Shown here: piece by piece, positions 1 through 9,163 of the stretch | Numbering within the stretch: the first letter of the stretch is position 1 | Layout: the number at the start of each line of letters is the position of its first letter | The notes under the pieces: generated by a model | Databases searched by the model: none | Seen by the model: the letters and a program-made list of their open reading frames with translations, nothing else | What the model was told of the DNA's origin: nothing | Made by a program: the position numbers and the translations under genes | NCBI GenBank assembly: GCA_900761995.1 | Contig: CAAFEY010000184.1 | Span: 5,830-69,829, forward strand | Origin: an uncultured Collinsella sp. | GTDB lineage: Bacteria; Actinomycetota; Coriobacteriia; Coriobacteriales; Coriobacteriaceae | Direction of reading: 5' to 3' | Length of the DNA: 64,000 nt

Positions 1-594
1 GACAAAGAACAGACCCGTGCCGCCCAGGAACAGGAACCACAGCGTCATGATGGGGCCAAAGGCGTGACCGATCTTGGCCGTACCGATGCGCTGTACCAAG
101 AAGAGCACGATGATGATGGCGAGCGTAATGGCGACGACGCGGCCTTGGTCATCGCCCAGCACGGCATGGACCGCCGGGATGGTGCGCAGGCCCTCGATGG
201 CCGTGGTAACGGTAACAGCCGGCGTCAGGATGCCGTCGGCGAGCAGCGCGGCGCCACCCAGCATGGCGGGGATGATAAGCCACTTGCCGCAGCGCTTGAC
301 CAGGCTGTACAGGGCAAAGATACCGCCCTCGCCGTGGTTGTCGGCGCGCAGCGAGATCAGCACGTACTTGACGGTCGTCAGCAGCGTGACCGTCCACACG
401 ACAAGGGAGAGCGCGCCGAGCACGAACTCCTCCGTAACGCTTCCGATGCCGCCGTTGCCGGCAACGAGCGCCTTGGTTACATACATAGGGCTGGTGCCGA
501 TATCGCCATACACCACGCCCAGCGTGACGAGCATCGCCGAGATGCTCACAGGAATCGCAGCGTGCGAGGCTGCCTCCTTGGCCTTTTGTTCCAT
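1..594 (-). CDS. kup: Kup-family potassium uptake permease (N-terminal 198 residues, runs off the window)
   Basis: Membrane K+/H+ symporter of the Kup/HAK/KT family. The frame starts at ATG 594 behind a GGGAGGAAA ribosome site and has no stop before base 1, so the C-terminus lies outside the window. Visible family signatures are the GDIGTSP motif at residues 30-36 and [16 protein letters not shown] at 83-98, with hydrophobic membrane segments around them (about residues 17-40, 58-80, 105-125, 135-160, 170 on). Kup proteins usually exceed 600 residues, so about one third is seen. The neighbouring nitroreductase lies in the same direction upstream, separated by a palindrome. Family identity is secure; transport specificity is known from the family, not shown here. 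Confidence 0.93.
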   Translation of the reverse strand, partial: MEQKAKEAASHAAIPVSISAMLVTLGVVYGDIGTSPMYVTKALVAGNGGIGSVTEEFVLGALSLVVWTVTLLTTVKYVLISLRADNHGEGGIFALYSLVKRCGKWLIIPAMLGGAALLADGILTPAVTVTTAIEGLRTIPAVHAVLGDDQGRVVAITLAIIIVLFLVQRIGTAKIGHAFGPIMTLWFLFLGGTGLFFV

Positions 595-719
595 AAGCCG
601 GTTTCCTCCCAACTTTAATGTTCGAAGGGATTATAGATAATCGGCCCATGTTTGAATGGCACTGTTTTCCCAGCTAGATAAACATTTATACGGCCTTTAG
701 GCCACCACGGCGATATGGA

Positions 720-750
720 ATGCGGCAAAGGGACTGTCCCTTTGCCGCAT
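720..750. repeat. Perfect 31-bp palindrome centred on GGGACTGTCCC
   Basis: Two 15-bp arms (ATGCGGCAAAGGGAC and its complement) flank a single T. It starts 4 nt after the nitroreductase stop and has no T-run, so it is not a standard terminator. The GGGAC core resembles the palindromes at 45648, 47770, 47838 and 51042, suggesting a REP-like family. Confidence 0.75.
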
Positions 751-753
751 CTG

Positions 754-1623
754 TCATTTTCCGAGCCAATTTTTGAACCACCACTCCATGGAACGGCTCA
801 TCTCGGCCATAAAGGGGCTCGTGTGCTTGCGGGTGTAGATATCCACCACGCGCTCGCCCACCTCGCGGGCATGTGGACGGAACATCGCGTCCATCTCGGC
901 CACCTGCGCGTCCATGGTCGCGGCATCGGCCCGGCGATAGCGTTCCTCGTGCACCAGGTTCACCACGGGGTGCGCGATTGCCGGGCGCTCTTTGCGAGGC
1001 GTGCCGATGATGAGCATCGACAGCGGCATGGTATACGGAGGCAGATCCAGCAGCTCGGCCACTTCCTCGGCATTCTCGACGATATCACCGATATAGCAGC
1101 TCCCCAAGCCCAGAGCCTCGGCGGCAACCACGGCGTTTTGCGCGGCGATCACGGCGTCCTGGGCCGCGATGGCAAAGTCGCCCAAACCCGGCGCGCGGCG
1201 GGGCGCCTTGCCCGTACGCTCGACAAACTCGGGCTCAAAGCAGCCCACGTGCTCAAACAGATCGATCCACTTGGCATAGTCGACCACAAATATAAGTGCC
1301 CAAGGCGCCTTGGCGATCATGGGCTGGTGATCGCACAGGTCGGCCAGACGGTCCAGCGTAGCCTGCTCGCGAATGCTCACGATGGAATACATCATCATGG
1401 CGCCCGCCGACGGTGCGCGACTCGCCGCATGCAGAATCGCCGCCCGCTGTTCGTCGGTCACCGCCACGGGGCAACCGTCGTCATCACGCGCGAAGGCACG
1501 CGTAGAGGAACGGTGCTCCAAGATGTCCAGCACCGCATTGCCCGTAGTCTCGACCGGATAGCCGCACGTATCGACCGCCGCTCCATCGCCGCCCATGTCC
1601 GCCTTGCAAACCTGCTCGCTCAT
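754..1623 (-). CDS. Nitroreductase-family FMN oxidoreductase
   Basis: A 289-residue protein of the nitroreductase fold, which uses FMN and NAD(P)H to reduce nitro compounds, quinones or flavins in the cytoplasm. The N-terminal RSSTRAF motif (about residues 38-44) and the APSAGAMMMYSIV segment are typical FMN-binding features. The central ALGLGSCYIGDI and C-terminal SMLIIGTPRKERP blocks are the usual family landmarks. The C-terminus carries about 60 extra residues rich in charged and aromatic residues, longer than the minimal 200-residue members. ATG 1623 follows a GAGGGTAGGG ribosome site. It stands alone between kup and the LTA-synthase-like gene, so the substrate cannot be inferred from context. 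Confidence 0.85.
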   Translation of the reverse strand: MSEQVCKADMGGDGAAVDTCGYPVETTGNAVLDILEHRSSTRAFARDDDGCPVAVTDEQRAAILHAASRAPSAGAMMMYSIVSIREQATLDRLADLCDHQPMIAKAPWALIFVVDYAKWIDLFEHVGCFEPEFVERTGKAPRRAPGLGDFAIAAQDAVIAAQNAVVAAEALGLGSCYIGDIVENAEEVAELLDLPPYTMPLSMLIIGTPRKERPAIAHPVVNLVHEERYRRADAATMDAQVAEMDAMFRPHAREVGERVVDIYTRKHTSPFMAEMSRSMEWWFKNWLGK

Positions 1624-1836
1624 CGCCCTACCCTCGCCATTTCTTTAAGAAGCCTTTACGTTTCCGTGTAATTCCCGTCCATTATCGCGCAGGTCGCCGC
1701 TACATTGCGCAACACCGCCACGCACGCGCGTTATTATGGCTGGTTGTTGTGCGCAGTCACCAAATGCAGCGCATATCTTGGTAACAATCGGGTAAACCCC
1801 CGCTTTCGTAGGTTTTAGTTTGTGAGGAGTCTCAGC

Positions 1837-4137
1837 ATGTTCGCTGCCGCCATCTCGCTCGTCGGTCTTGCGGCGACCGTCTACCTTGTCTTGCGCGAGG
1901 CCAAGGCCATTCGCGCTCAGTCGGGCACCGTTGCCAAAAGCGCTCTTGGGTGGAGCGTCGCCTTCGGCCTGTTCCAGCTCTTTTTGACCATTTGGGGTGC
2001 CATTGGCCTCGTCGCCCAAAACGAGCCGCTCGCCTTTGTGATGCTCATCCTGACCAACGCCATCCTCACCGGATGCGCTTGGGCCAGCATCGCCCGCGAC
2101 CGCATCGCCCCGCGCGTCTTTGCGTTCGCCGAGCCCGACGCCCCCGCCCCCACCGGCAAGCTCGCCCGCCTGCGCGGCGCCTTTGTGGGCAAACCGCTCG
2201 TCGCCGCCGTCCTGTGCCTGCTGCTCGCCGGCGTCTTTGCGCTGCTGGGCATGGAGGTCTCGTCCAACCACGACTTTACCTGGGTCTACCCCCTGTGCAT
2301 CCTGCTCGAGTGGGCCATCATCGCCACACTCATGACTGGCTTGTTCTTCCTATTCCAGCGCCACGGCGCAGCTCCCGCGGTCCTGGCCTTTGCCCTCTTT
2401 GTCCTGGGCATTGCCGAGTTCTTTGTCATCACGTTTAAATCCATGCCCATCCAGCCGGGCGACCTTTCGGCCATCTCCACCGCCGCCGCAGTCGCCGGCA
2501 CCGGCTACACCTTCTCGATCTCGCTGTTCTGCGTGCTATCCATGGGCTTTACCGCCATCGCCATGCTGCTGTGCGAGTACGCCGGCCTGGTCGCGCCGCA
2601 CCGTCAGAAGGGCGCCGCCAACGCCAAGCGCATGTTGCTCACCAACCTGCTCGTGGCGGTGCTGTGCCTGGGCGGCGTGACCGCGCATGTCGCGCTCATC
2701 GACTACTACAATACCCTCGGCATCACCGTCTACACCTGGCGTCCGCTCGAGAGCTACTGGCGCGAGGGCTATCTGCCTGCCTTTATTAGCGCGGCACAGT
2801 CCATCAAGCCGCCCAAACCCGCCGACTATTCTGTCGATGACGCCAAGGCCACGCTCAAAAAGTACGCCAAGGCCTACGACAAATCCGACGCGGCCAAGAG
2901 CGACGAGCGCGCCGCCGCAAAGGAGCAGTTCGACAGCGAGAAGCCCACGGTCATCGCTATCATGAACGAGACGTTCTCGGATTTGTCGATCTACCAGAAC
3001 ATGCGCGCCGGCTACGAAGGTCCGCAGTACTTTAAGAACCTGTCCAACTGCCTCAGCCGCGGAAAGCTCTACGTGAGCGCCTACGGCGGCGGCACGGCCA
3101 ATACCGAGTTTGAGTTTATGACCGGCAACTCCATGGCCAACCTGGGCTCGGGCGTGTACCCCTACACCATCTACAACATGGAAACGACCGGGAATCTGGC
3201 AGAGCAGTTCAAATCGCTCGGCTATTCCACCACGGCCATGCACCCCAACCACGCGACCAACTGGAACCGCGAGAACGTCTACAAGGACTTTGGCTTTGAC
3301 CAGTTCCTGTCCATCAACGATTTCCAAGGCGCCGATACCCTGCGCGGCATGGTGACCGACCAGGCAACCTACGACAAGATTCTTGAGCTGCTCGACCAGA
3401 ACGCCGATCCGCAGTTTATCTTCGATGTGACCATGCAGAACCACTCGGGCTACGACACGGGTCTGCTGCCGGTCGACAAGCAGATGCACCTGAACATCGA
3501 CACGACCGACCTGGACGCTAAGACCGTCGAGGACGGCACGCTCTCCGATGTTGACGAGTATGTCTCGTGCATCGAGCAGTCCGACCAAGCGCTGCGTTAC
3601 TTCCTCAACGCCCTGAGCAAGCTCGACCGCAAGGTGGTCGTGGTGTTCTGGGGCGACCACCAGCCGTTCTTCCCGTCCAAGTTCAACGATAAGTGGTTTA
3701 CCGGCGAGGACGACGCCACCCACCAGGAGCGCTTGTGGCAGACCGACTACATCATTTGGGCTAACTACGACGTTGCCGGTTGTAACCAGACGAGTGAGGT
3801 CGACGACCTGTCCACCAACTATCTGTCCACCCAGCTGATGCAGCTGATCGGCGCACCACTGACCGACTACCAGAAGGCGCACATGACGCTGCGCGAGTCG
3901 CTGCCCGCTATCAACTCGGTGGGCTACGAGGACGCCAGCCTGCGCTGGGCGCTCTCCTCCAACGTCACCGGTGACGACGCCGCTGCCGCAGCCGCCACCA
4001 AGGCGCGCGAGGATTACGCCAAGATGCAGTACTACGAGATGTTCCGCGACGGCAAGAACGTGTACACCGAGCACTTCCAGACCGAGGCCAACGAGACCGA
4101 CCCTAACCTGGCGCCGGGTACTACTAAGATCAAGTAG
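1837..4137 (+). CDS. LTA synthase-like membrane sulfatase-superfamily phosphoglycerol transferase
   Basis: A 766-residue membrane enzyme with about eight N-terminal hydrophobic segments (to about residue 305) followed by an extracellular sulfatase/alkaline-phosphatase-fold domain. Such enzymes move glycerol-phosphate from phosphatidylglycerol onto a growing teichoic polymer or glycolipid. Visible active-site blocks are NETFSD (metal-binding Glu), GGGTANTEFEFMTG (the catalytic Thr nucleophile is in this block), MHPNHATNWNRE and the metal-binding WGDHQPF. ATG 1837 is chosen because GAGGAG sits 8 nt upstream; an in-frame GTG at 1822 overlaps that ribosome site. The alanine-rich C-terminal tail (about 70 residues) is unusual for the family. 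Polymer product unknown; whether this lineage makes true LTA is not shown by the sequence. Confidence 0.85.
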   Translation: MFAAAISLVGLAATVYLVLREAKAIRAQSGTVAKSALGWSVAFGLFQLFLTIWGAIGLVAQNEPLAFVMLILTNAILTGCAWASIARDRIAPRVFAFAEPDAPAPTGKLARLRGAFVGKPLVAAVLCLLLAGVFALLGMEVSSNHDFTWVYPLCILLEWAIIATLMTGLFFLFQRHGAAPAVLAFALFVLGIAEFFVITFKSMPIQPGDLSAISTAAAVAGTGYTFSISLFCVLSMGFTAIAMLLCEYAGLVAPHRQKGAANAKRMLLTNLLVAVLCLGGVTAHVALIDYYNTLGITVYTWRPLESYWREGYLPAFISAAQSIKPPKPADYSVDDAKATLKKYAKAYDKSDAAKSDERAAAKEQFDSEKPTVIAIMNETFSDLSIYQNMRAGYEGPQYFKNLSNCLSRGKLYVSAYGGGTANTEFEFMTGNSMANLGSGVYPYTIYNMETTGNLAEQFKSLGYSTTAMHPNHATNWNRENVYKDFGFDQFLSINDFQGADTLRGMVTDQATYDKILELLDQNADPQFIFDVTMQNHSGYDTGLLPVDKQMHLNIDTTDLDAKTVEDGTLSDVDEYVSCIEQSDQALRYFLNALSKLDRKVVVVFWGDHQPFFPSKFNDKWFTGEDDATHQERLWQTDYIIWANYDVAGCNQTSEVDDLSTNYLSTQLMQLIGAPLTDYQKAHMTLRESLPAINSVGYEDASLRWALSSNVTGDDAAAAAATKAREDYAKMQYYEMFRDGKNVYTEHFQTEANETDPNLAPGTTKIK

Positions 4138-4156
4138 CGGGTCCTTCGACCTGGTT

Positions 4157-4287
4157 CGTCTGCCCGGCGGCGCGGAATGTTAGGTTCCCTGCTCGGGCAG
4201 TCCTGCTCGCACGGAGAGCACATTAAGTGCTCTCCGGCTCGTGCGGAACTCGCGATGAACCTTACATTCCGCGCCGCCGGGCAGACG
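4157..4287 (+). repeat. Nested hairpin element, family 1 copy A
   Basis: Outer arms 4157-4187 and 4257-4287 are 31 bp with one mismatch. The 69-nt loop contains an inner 9-bp hairpin with apex ATTAA (about 4213-4235). It begins 20 nt after the LTA-synthase-like stop codon. The loop, but not the arms, matches the element at 8993-9121 when that is reverse-complemented. Confidence 0.9.
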
Positions 4288-4351
4288 CCTTGTTGTTGGG
4301 ACGTGGCTTGTCTTGGGAGTATCTGCAACATATATAGATATAGATGAGTTG

Positions 4352-4380
4352 AAGGCCACGTTGTGTGGCTTTCTTTGTTT
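4352..4380 (+). terminator. Rho-independent terminator of the LTA-synthase-like gene
   Basis: A short stem (AAGGCCAC pairing with GTGTGGCTT) is followed by the T-rich run TTTCTTTGTTT on the plus strand. Confidence 0.65.
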
Positions 4381-4381
4381 G

Positions 4382-4491
4382 CGGAAAGCGCGTCCCGGAA
4401 TCTGACGTTGGAATGAGATGTAGTTTCCGGTTGAGGGTCTGTTGGGAAAGTGCGTCCCACTTTGGGGGCTGATTCTGGGATGCGGTTTCCG
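4382..4491. repeat. Alternating-orientation 16-mer array A
   Basis: Four copies of a motif close to CGGAAANNNCRTCCCA alternate in orientation: + at 4382, - at 4414, + at 4444, - at 4476. Start spacings are 32, 30 and 32 bp. The same motif forms a second array at 8791-8933 on the other side of the surface-protein gene. The arrangement resembles BIME clusters of REP sequences. Confidence 0.8.
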
Positions 4492-4514
4492 GTTGCCGAG
4501 TCTTTGCTCGATAG

Positions 4515-4553
4515 AAAACCCGGGTAGCCTGGTGGTTGGCTACCCGGGTTTTT
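4515..4553. terminator. Bidirectional terminator between convergent genes
   Basis: A 15-bp perfect stem (AAAACCCGGGTAGCC and its complement) with an 8-nt loop. It gives a T-run on both strands and separates the plus-strand enzyme gene from the minus-strand surface-protein gene. Confidence 0.88.
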
Positions 4554-4579
4554 GGTTTGCCGTTGCCCCCTGCTGATGG

Positions 4580-7500
4580 CTAGTGGTTCTTGCGGCGTTT
4601 AGCCAACATGACGAGGGCTATTGCCACTAGGATGATGCCTGCTGCTGCAGCGGTGGCGACCAGGGCGAATGTTTGATCGCCGGTGTTTGCGAGGTTCTTG
4701 GCCGTGGTCGTAGTCTTGGTCTTGGTGTCGGTCTTAGCTCCGTTGTCGGACTTGGGCTTGTCCGGGTTCGTCGGGGTCTCAGGAGTCTCGGGGTCCTTTG
4801 AGCCTTCGGAATCGGTTGGGCCGGCGGTGTTTACCAGCGTATGGTCCAGGAACTTCTTGGCGCCTGCACTTGCCTGTGAGAACAGGCGGCGCGTGCGGAT
4901 CGGGGTGGCGTTCACCGTTGTGGGCGCCGTCTCCTCGGCCTCGATATTCACGAGCGTCGTGCCGGTGTCGAGGCCCACGTCGTTGTATCCCACGTGGCAG
5001 TAATACTGCGCACCGTCATCGTCTGCGGTCAGGTCAATCTCGAGCTTTGAGGCCGTTCCAGCCGCGAGGTTGCCATCGGCACCCACGAGCTTAAACTCTG
5101 TCTCGCCGCGGCCCTTGCGGTACCACATATAGGTCGGTGCCAGCCCTGTTTCGCTATCGTCGGCACCGAGTTGCTTCACATGGCCAATCGCCGAGAGCGT
5201 CAGGTGGCTTCCCGCCGTGCGCTCAACCGAAGAGTCGTATCCAAGATCCGACCCCTCCGCAGCATCCGCCGCAGGTCCGCTCACGGTCATCGTCATGCCA
5301 TCGGGCATGGTCTTGACCGTGATGATTGCCGAGCGAATACCTGTTTCGGTCGTGGATCCATTCTTAACGGCGGCGATGGCGAATCGATACTCCGTATTGG
5401 GCTGCAGCCCATCCCACTTGAGCGAGGTCTGCGTGTTGTCGGCAATCTTCCAGCTATTGACGACCGCATCCGCCGCATTGCTCTGCAGCATGCCCACGCC
5501 GTAGCTAAAGCCACTCTTGTTTGCGAGTACATCGTCCCAGCTAAACGTAACGCTGGTCGAATCGACGGCGTTTGCCGTAAAGCCCGTCACGGCCGGCGCG
5601 TCGGGCATCTCGACGTCCTTAACGTCATAGCCCACGATCCAGAACTGGTCGGTGTCCTTGGTGCCGAGCTTGTCGCCCGAGTCTGCCTCGAACTTGTCGA
5701 CATCCACCGCGTTGACGCCCAGACGCCACACAAAACCGTACTTGCCCTGCGCGGCCTCGGGCAGGTTGTCGACGGTGCCGCCGTATTCGGTCGATTCACT
5801 CGAGGAGTTACCCGTAGTAAAGCCGGCGTTGGCACCAAAGCACAGGCCGCCAAACAACTCGTGCTTTGCGAGCTTCGCGCCCATGACAACGCTGCCGTTC
5901 AGCGTCAAGCCGAGCTCGAGCTCCTGCTCCTTGCCCTCCTCGACTTCGATGGTCTGCTCAATGCTCGCCCCCGACTGCGCGGCGGCGCCGTTAAACCCAT
6001 CGTGCGTGTAGGCGCGCGTTACGCCAGGCTTGCCCAGGCCAAAGGAATCCCCAACGGGAGTCTCGCCGTTGAGCGTCGTTTGATAGGTTCCGGGTTCTCC
6101 CGACCGGTTGGTCAAAAAGTAGCTGAGCGGCGTCATATTGTGCTGTTTGGCAATGCGGTCATAGGCCTCGACATTAACGACCGAGGTCTGCGCGCCGAGC
6201 GACACGGGCGCCGCCATCACGCCCTTGCCACCAGTTTCCTCATTTTCGATCTCATACTCGTAATAGACCATCGGAATCGTGTAGAGCACGGCCTTGTCAC
6301 CCTCGCCGGCATGCGACTCATAGCTTACGCTTGCGCTGACCGTGCGCTCGCTCCGGTAGTCATAGCATCCCTCGGCGGCAAAATCGACTGAAGCATTCAT
6401 CGCGACCAGGGGCGGACCGGTCTGCACCTCGACGGCAACGCCCAACTCGGCGCCAATGGTATAGCCCTGGGATGTCCCCGTGCCCTTTTCCTCTCCGTAT
6501 GACGTGCCGCCCAACACCAGATAGCCGTATGCCTGCTCCAGATCCTCAACATAGGGCGCATCCTGCAGCACGGCAAGCACGCGCGGGTTGGTATAGACCT
6601 TGTAGCGGTCCTTGTACGTGATCTTGACGCTGTCGTTGTCGACATCGGGCAGCGCGAGCGAGATAAATGTGCCGTAGGTAGTGCCGCGACGGTTGCTCTC
6701 GCTAATCACCTGCTCCTCGCCGCGGCGCACCTTTCCGTTCTCGTCGAGCGAAAAATGCGAGGCGGTCATCCAATAGTAGTCATCGTTCTTGCGCAGGTCC
6801 TCGTCGCGGTGCTTGCCCACCACGGCGATAAAGCTCTCGTTATAGCGGTCCGAACCCGAAACGCTGCCCGCCTTGACGTCGCTGATCCACACCTGCTCTA
6901 TACCCTTGTGGTCATGCTTGTTGCTGCTGTTGTATTGCTGACCGCTCATGCTCATGGTTCCGACCATGGACCCCAAGCCCTGAGCCCCGCTCTGTGCCGT
7001 GCTGCAGGCAAAGTCGCGGAACACATCGCCGCCCACGAGCACCTCGTCGACCGCCAGCTGCTCGGACAGGCCGTCAAGGTTGGCAGTGGCAAGGGCAATA
7101 GGCGCCAAGGTGCACGGATAGCGCTTATCCTGAGCGCTATCCTTCCATGCGCTGTTGGGCACATGCATCAGCCCATAGGAGGTGAGGAGCCCGTCTCTGT
7201 ATTCCTTGCAATCGGAAAGCTTGAACTCGCCAGACTCCGAGTCAAAATACGCGTAGCGGTACAGCGCGCCGTACAGCCCCTTGCTGCCGTCAGAAGCGCC
7301 GTAATCAAAAGCGCTGCGTTGCCAGTCATAGCCCGCAAGAATAAGGCCCGTGACGGTTTCACCCGTCTTCTTTCCTTCTTCATCGTAGGCGGCAAACGTG
7401 CCGAACGTCGCATTCGCAGCGACCATGGTCTTGCCATTCGCGGAGAGGGAGATTGCGCCCGCGTCGCCCAGAGCATCGACATGGACGAGCGCACCCTTGG

Positions 7501-8668
7501 ATGCATCCCACGAAAACAGCTCGCAATGCGTCGACTTATCAATATTCTTCTTGCCGTAGGGTGCCGAGACCACGATGGCGAGGTCATCGCAAAAATCGCG
7601 ATCGAGGTCGCCGGCCGCTAGCGAAACGACAGGAGCTGACTGAAGCTGCGTCCAGGAGTCGTTCCCGCCCTTGTTGTGCGTGGTGTAGTCCGCGGCGTTA
7701 CCGGCATCGATCTTGACGACGCTTTGCTTCCAGTTGCCGCCCTCCAAGTCATACATGTCGACTACAGCCTTGCGCACGCCGTTCTCGTCGACATAGCAGC
7801 CCGCGTAGACAAAAAGCTCGTCGACGCCGTCGCCATCGACATCGCCCGCCTCGACATCAAAGACGGCATCGTGCTCTTGCAGGTAACCGGCATCCAGGTA
7901 CTTAAAACGGCCTTCGTACATCATATTAGTGTTGACCGTCACCGGCAGGTGTGTGTCGAGAGTGCGCGTGCGCCCGTTGCTAAACGAGTAGAGGACCAGC
8001 TCAACCTTTCCGGCGTATGACTTGCCGTCAATCGTCGTGGAGGAACTGTCGCCGTAGGCACGGAGCTCGGCAACGCGGCTCTTTTTGCCCGTGCTGGCGT
8101 CGCTGCAGAACTCAACACTCGTGGCATGAATGCCCGAGAAACCGTTGTTGTCGTTGGCGAGTACTGTTGAGGACTCATTGTTGCTTAGGTACGACCAGGT
8201 GCCGCCACCGTAGTCGCTATGCTTGTAGAGATCGCTGTTCGTATCGAAGTTGTTGACGTTTTGCCAGAACTTTGCGGCGCCCCACACACTTCCATAGCCA
8301 TCGGTGAGTTTGCTGCTGCCGCCAATGTCACCGCGCTCGACGTTCTCGAGCTTGTCGCGCAGAGTGTAGCGATTGCCATGGCTACCGTTAGCTGCCATAT
8401 AGACCTCGCTGCGCGTGGCAAACGTCGTGGGGGTATCAGTGGAATAGGGGCCAACGGTATCGGCCGGAATGTCCTCGCTCGTGCCCAGACCCAGGGCTTG
8501 ATAATCCTGCTCGGTCATATCAGTGATTGCGGGCGCGTCTGCCGCCTGGGCAACCTGGGGCGTGGCCGTGAAGCAGGCGACGCTCGTGGCGATCAACGCA
8601 GCAAGCGCCGCCGTCCCAACAAGCGGGATTTTCGACAGCCTACGGATACGGGGATGTGGAACGTACAT
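4580..8668 (-). CDS. Large wall-anchored protein with FG-GAP-like, FN3 and Ig-like domains
   Basis: A 1362-residue secreted protein. An N-terminal signal peptide ends near VAQA. A long N-terminal region holds Asp-rich FG-GAP/VCBS-like repeats (VEAGDVDGDGVDELFV, LAAGDLDRDFCDDLAI), suggesting a calcium-stabilised beta-propeller. A fibronectin type III domain lies around residues 1070-1165 and an Ig-like domain ending in AQYYCHVGY around 1170-1280. The C-terminus has a Pro/Lys/Thr linker, the sortase-like motif LANTGD, a hydrophobic segment and the tail KRRKNH. The start is ATG 8668 (GAGG 6 nt upstream); an earlier in-frame ATG at 8704 lacks a ribosome site. The likely role is adhesion or ligand binding at the surface; ligand unknown. 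The gene is bracketed by matching repeat arrays and hairpins. Confidence 0.87.
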   Translation of the reverse strand: MYVPHPRIRRLSKIPLVGTAALAALIATSVACFTATPQVAQAADAPAITDMTEQDYQALGLGTSEDIPADTVGPYSTDTPTTFATRSEVYMAANGSHGNRYTLRDKLENVERGDIGGSSKLTDGYGSVWGAAKFWQNVNNFDTNSDLYKHSDYGGGTWSYLSNNESSTVLANDNNGFSGIHATSVEFCSDASTGKKSRVAELRAYGDSSSTTIDGKSYAGKVELVLYSFSNGRTRTLDTHLPVTVNTNMMYEGRFKYLDAGYLQEHDAVFDVEAGDVDGDGVDELFVYAGCYVDENGVRKAVVDMYDLEGGNWKQSVVKIDAGNAADYTTHNKGGNDSWTQLQSAPVVSLAAGDLDRDFCDDLAIVVSAPYGKKNIDKSTHCELFSWDASKGALVHVDALGDAGAISLSANGKTMVAANATFGTFAAYDEEGKKTGETVTGLILAGYDWQRSAFDYGASDGSKGLYGALYRYAYFDSESGEFKLSDCKEYRDGLLTSYGLMHVPNSAWKDSAQDKRYPCTLAPIALATANLDGLSEQLAVDEVLVGGDVFRDFACSTAQSGAQGLGSMVGTMSMSGQQYNSSNKHDHKGIEQVWISDVKAGSVSGSDRYNESFIAVVGKHRDEDLRKNDDYYWMTASHFSLDENGKVRRGEEQVISESNRRGTTYGTFISLALPDVDNDSVKITYKDRYKVYTNPRVLAVLQDAPYVEDLEQAYGYLVLGGTSYGEEKGTGTSQGYTIGAELGVAVEVQTGPPLVAMNASVDFAAEGCYDYRSERTVSASVSYESHAGEGDKAVLYTIPMVYYEYEIENEETGGKGVMAAPVSLGAQTSVVNVEAYDRIAKQHNMTPLSYFLTNRSGEPGTYQTTLNGETPVGDSFGLGKPGVTRAYTHDGFNGAAAQSGASIEQTIEVEEGKEQELELGLTLNGSVVMGAKLAKHELFGGLCFGANAGFTTGNSSSESTEYGGTVDNLPEAAQGKYGFVWRLGVNAVDVDKFEADSGDKLGTKDTDQFWIVGYDVKDVEMPDAPAVTGFTANAVDSTSVTFSWDDVLANKSGFSYGVGMLQSNAADAVVNSWKIADNTQTSLKWDGLQPNTEYRFAIAAVKNGSTTETGIRSAIITVKTMPDGMTMTVSGPAADAAEGSDLGYDSSVERTAGSHLTLSAIGHVKQLGADDSETGLAPTYMWYRKGRGETEFKLVGADGNLAAGTASKLEIDLTADDDGAQYYCHVGYNDVGLDTGTTLVNIEAEETAPTTVNATPIRTRRLFSQASAGAKKFLDHTLVNTAGPTDSEGSKDPETPETPTNPDKPKSDNGAKTDTKTKTTTTAKNLANTGDQTFALVATAAAAGIILVAIALVMLAKRRKNH

Positions 8669-8790
8669 GAGGGACCTCGCTTTACTCGAGTGGAGTGGAC
8701 TCATTTTTGCAAATGATACGTCCGATGCCCGATATCACGTGTCTCATTTTCGCCAACGGCGTGTCTCATTTTTGAGAATCCGAGATGCCG

Positions 8791-8933
8791 CGGAAATCTT
8801 ATCCCAGCTCAAAGGCCATTTCTGGGATGTATTTTCCGTCGAGTGCCTCATCGGGAAACTGCATCCCATTTCAAGCGTGGCAAATTCCGGGACGCATTTT
8901 TCGAAAGCCTGCCCATCCGGAAAGCCCGTCCCA
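8791..8933. repeat. Alternating-orientation 16-mer array B
   Basis: Five copies of the array-A motif alternate + - + - + at 8791, 8823, 8853, 8888 and 8918 (spacings 32, 30, 35, 30 bp). Two further GTGTCTCATTTT direct repeats lie upstream (about 8739 and 8761) and may be degenerate copies. Together with copy B of the nested hairpin this fills the 495-bp gap between the surface-protein gene and the flavodoxin gene. Confidence 0.8.
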
Positions 8934-8992
8934 CTTTGGACGCATCCGGGCACGGAACCATCGACCTATCAGGCCTCCCATCAATAAAGAGG

Positions 8993-9121
8993 CGTCCTCC
9001 CGGACGGCGGGGCACGAAGTTCATCGCGAGTTCCGCACGCAAAGAAGGCCACTTAATGTGGCCTTCGTCTTGCGCAGGACTGTAGAGCAGGGAACTTCGT
9101 GCCCCGACGCCCGGGAGGACG
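8993..9121 (-). repeat. Nested hairpin element, family 1 copy B
   Basis: Outer arms 8993-9022 and 9092-9121 are 30 bp with two mismatches. The loop is exactly 69 nt, as in copy A, and includes an inner hairpin with apex TTAAT. Read on the minus strand, the loop shares CCTGCTC, CAGTCCTGC, CATTAAGTG and CGTGCGGAACTCGCGAT with copy A; the arm sequences are unrelated apart from the inner GTTC. It lies 42 nt after the flavodoxin stop, in the sense orientation. Confidence 0.9.
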
Positions 9122-9163
9122 TTTCATTTAGAAAGATGGACCGACCGCCGCCAGCGATGGGAG

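Noticed and set aside
4382..8933. CRISPR array
   Set aside because: The repeat period of about 31 bp is CRISPR-like, but the repeats are only 16 bp, degenerate and strictly alternate in orientation. They are split by a gene and no cas gene is present.
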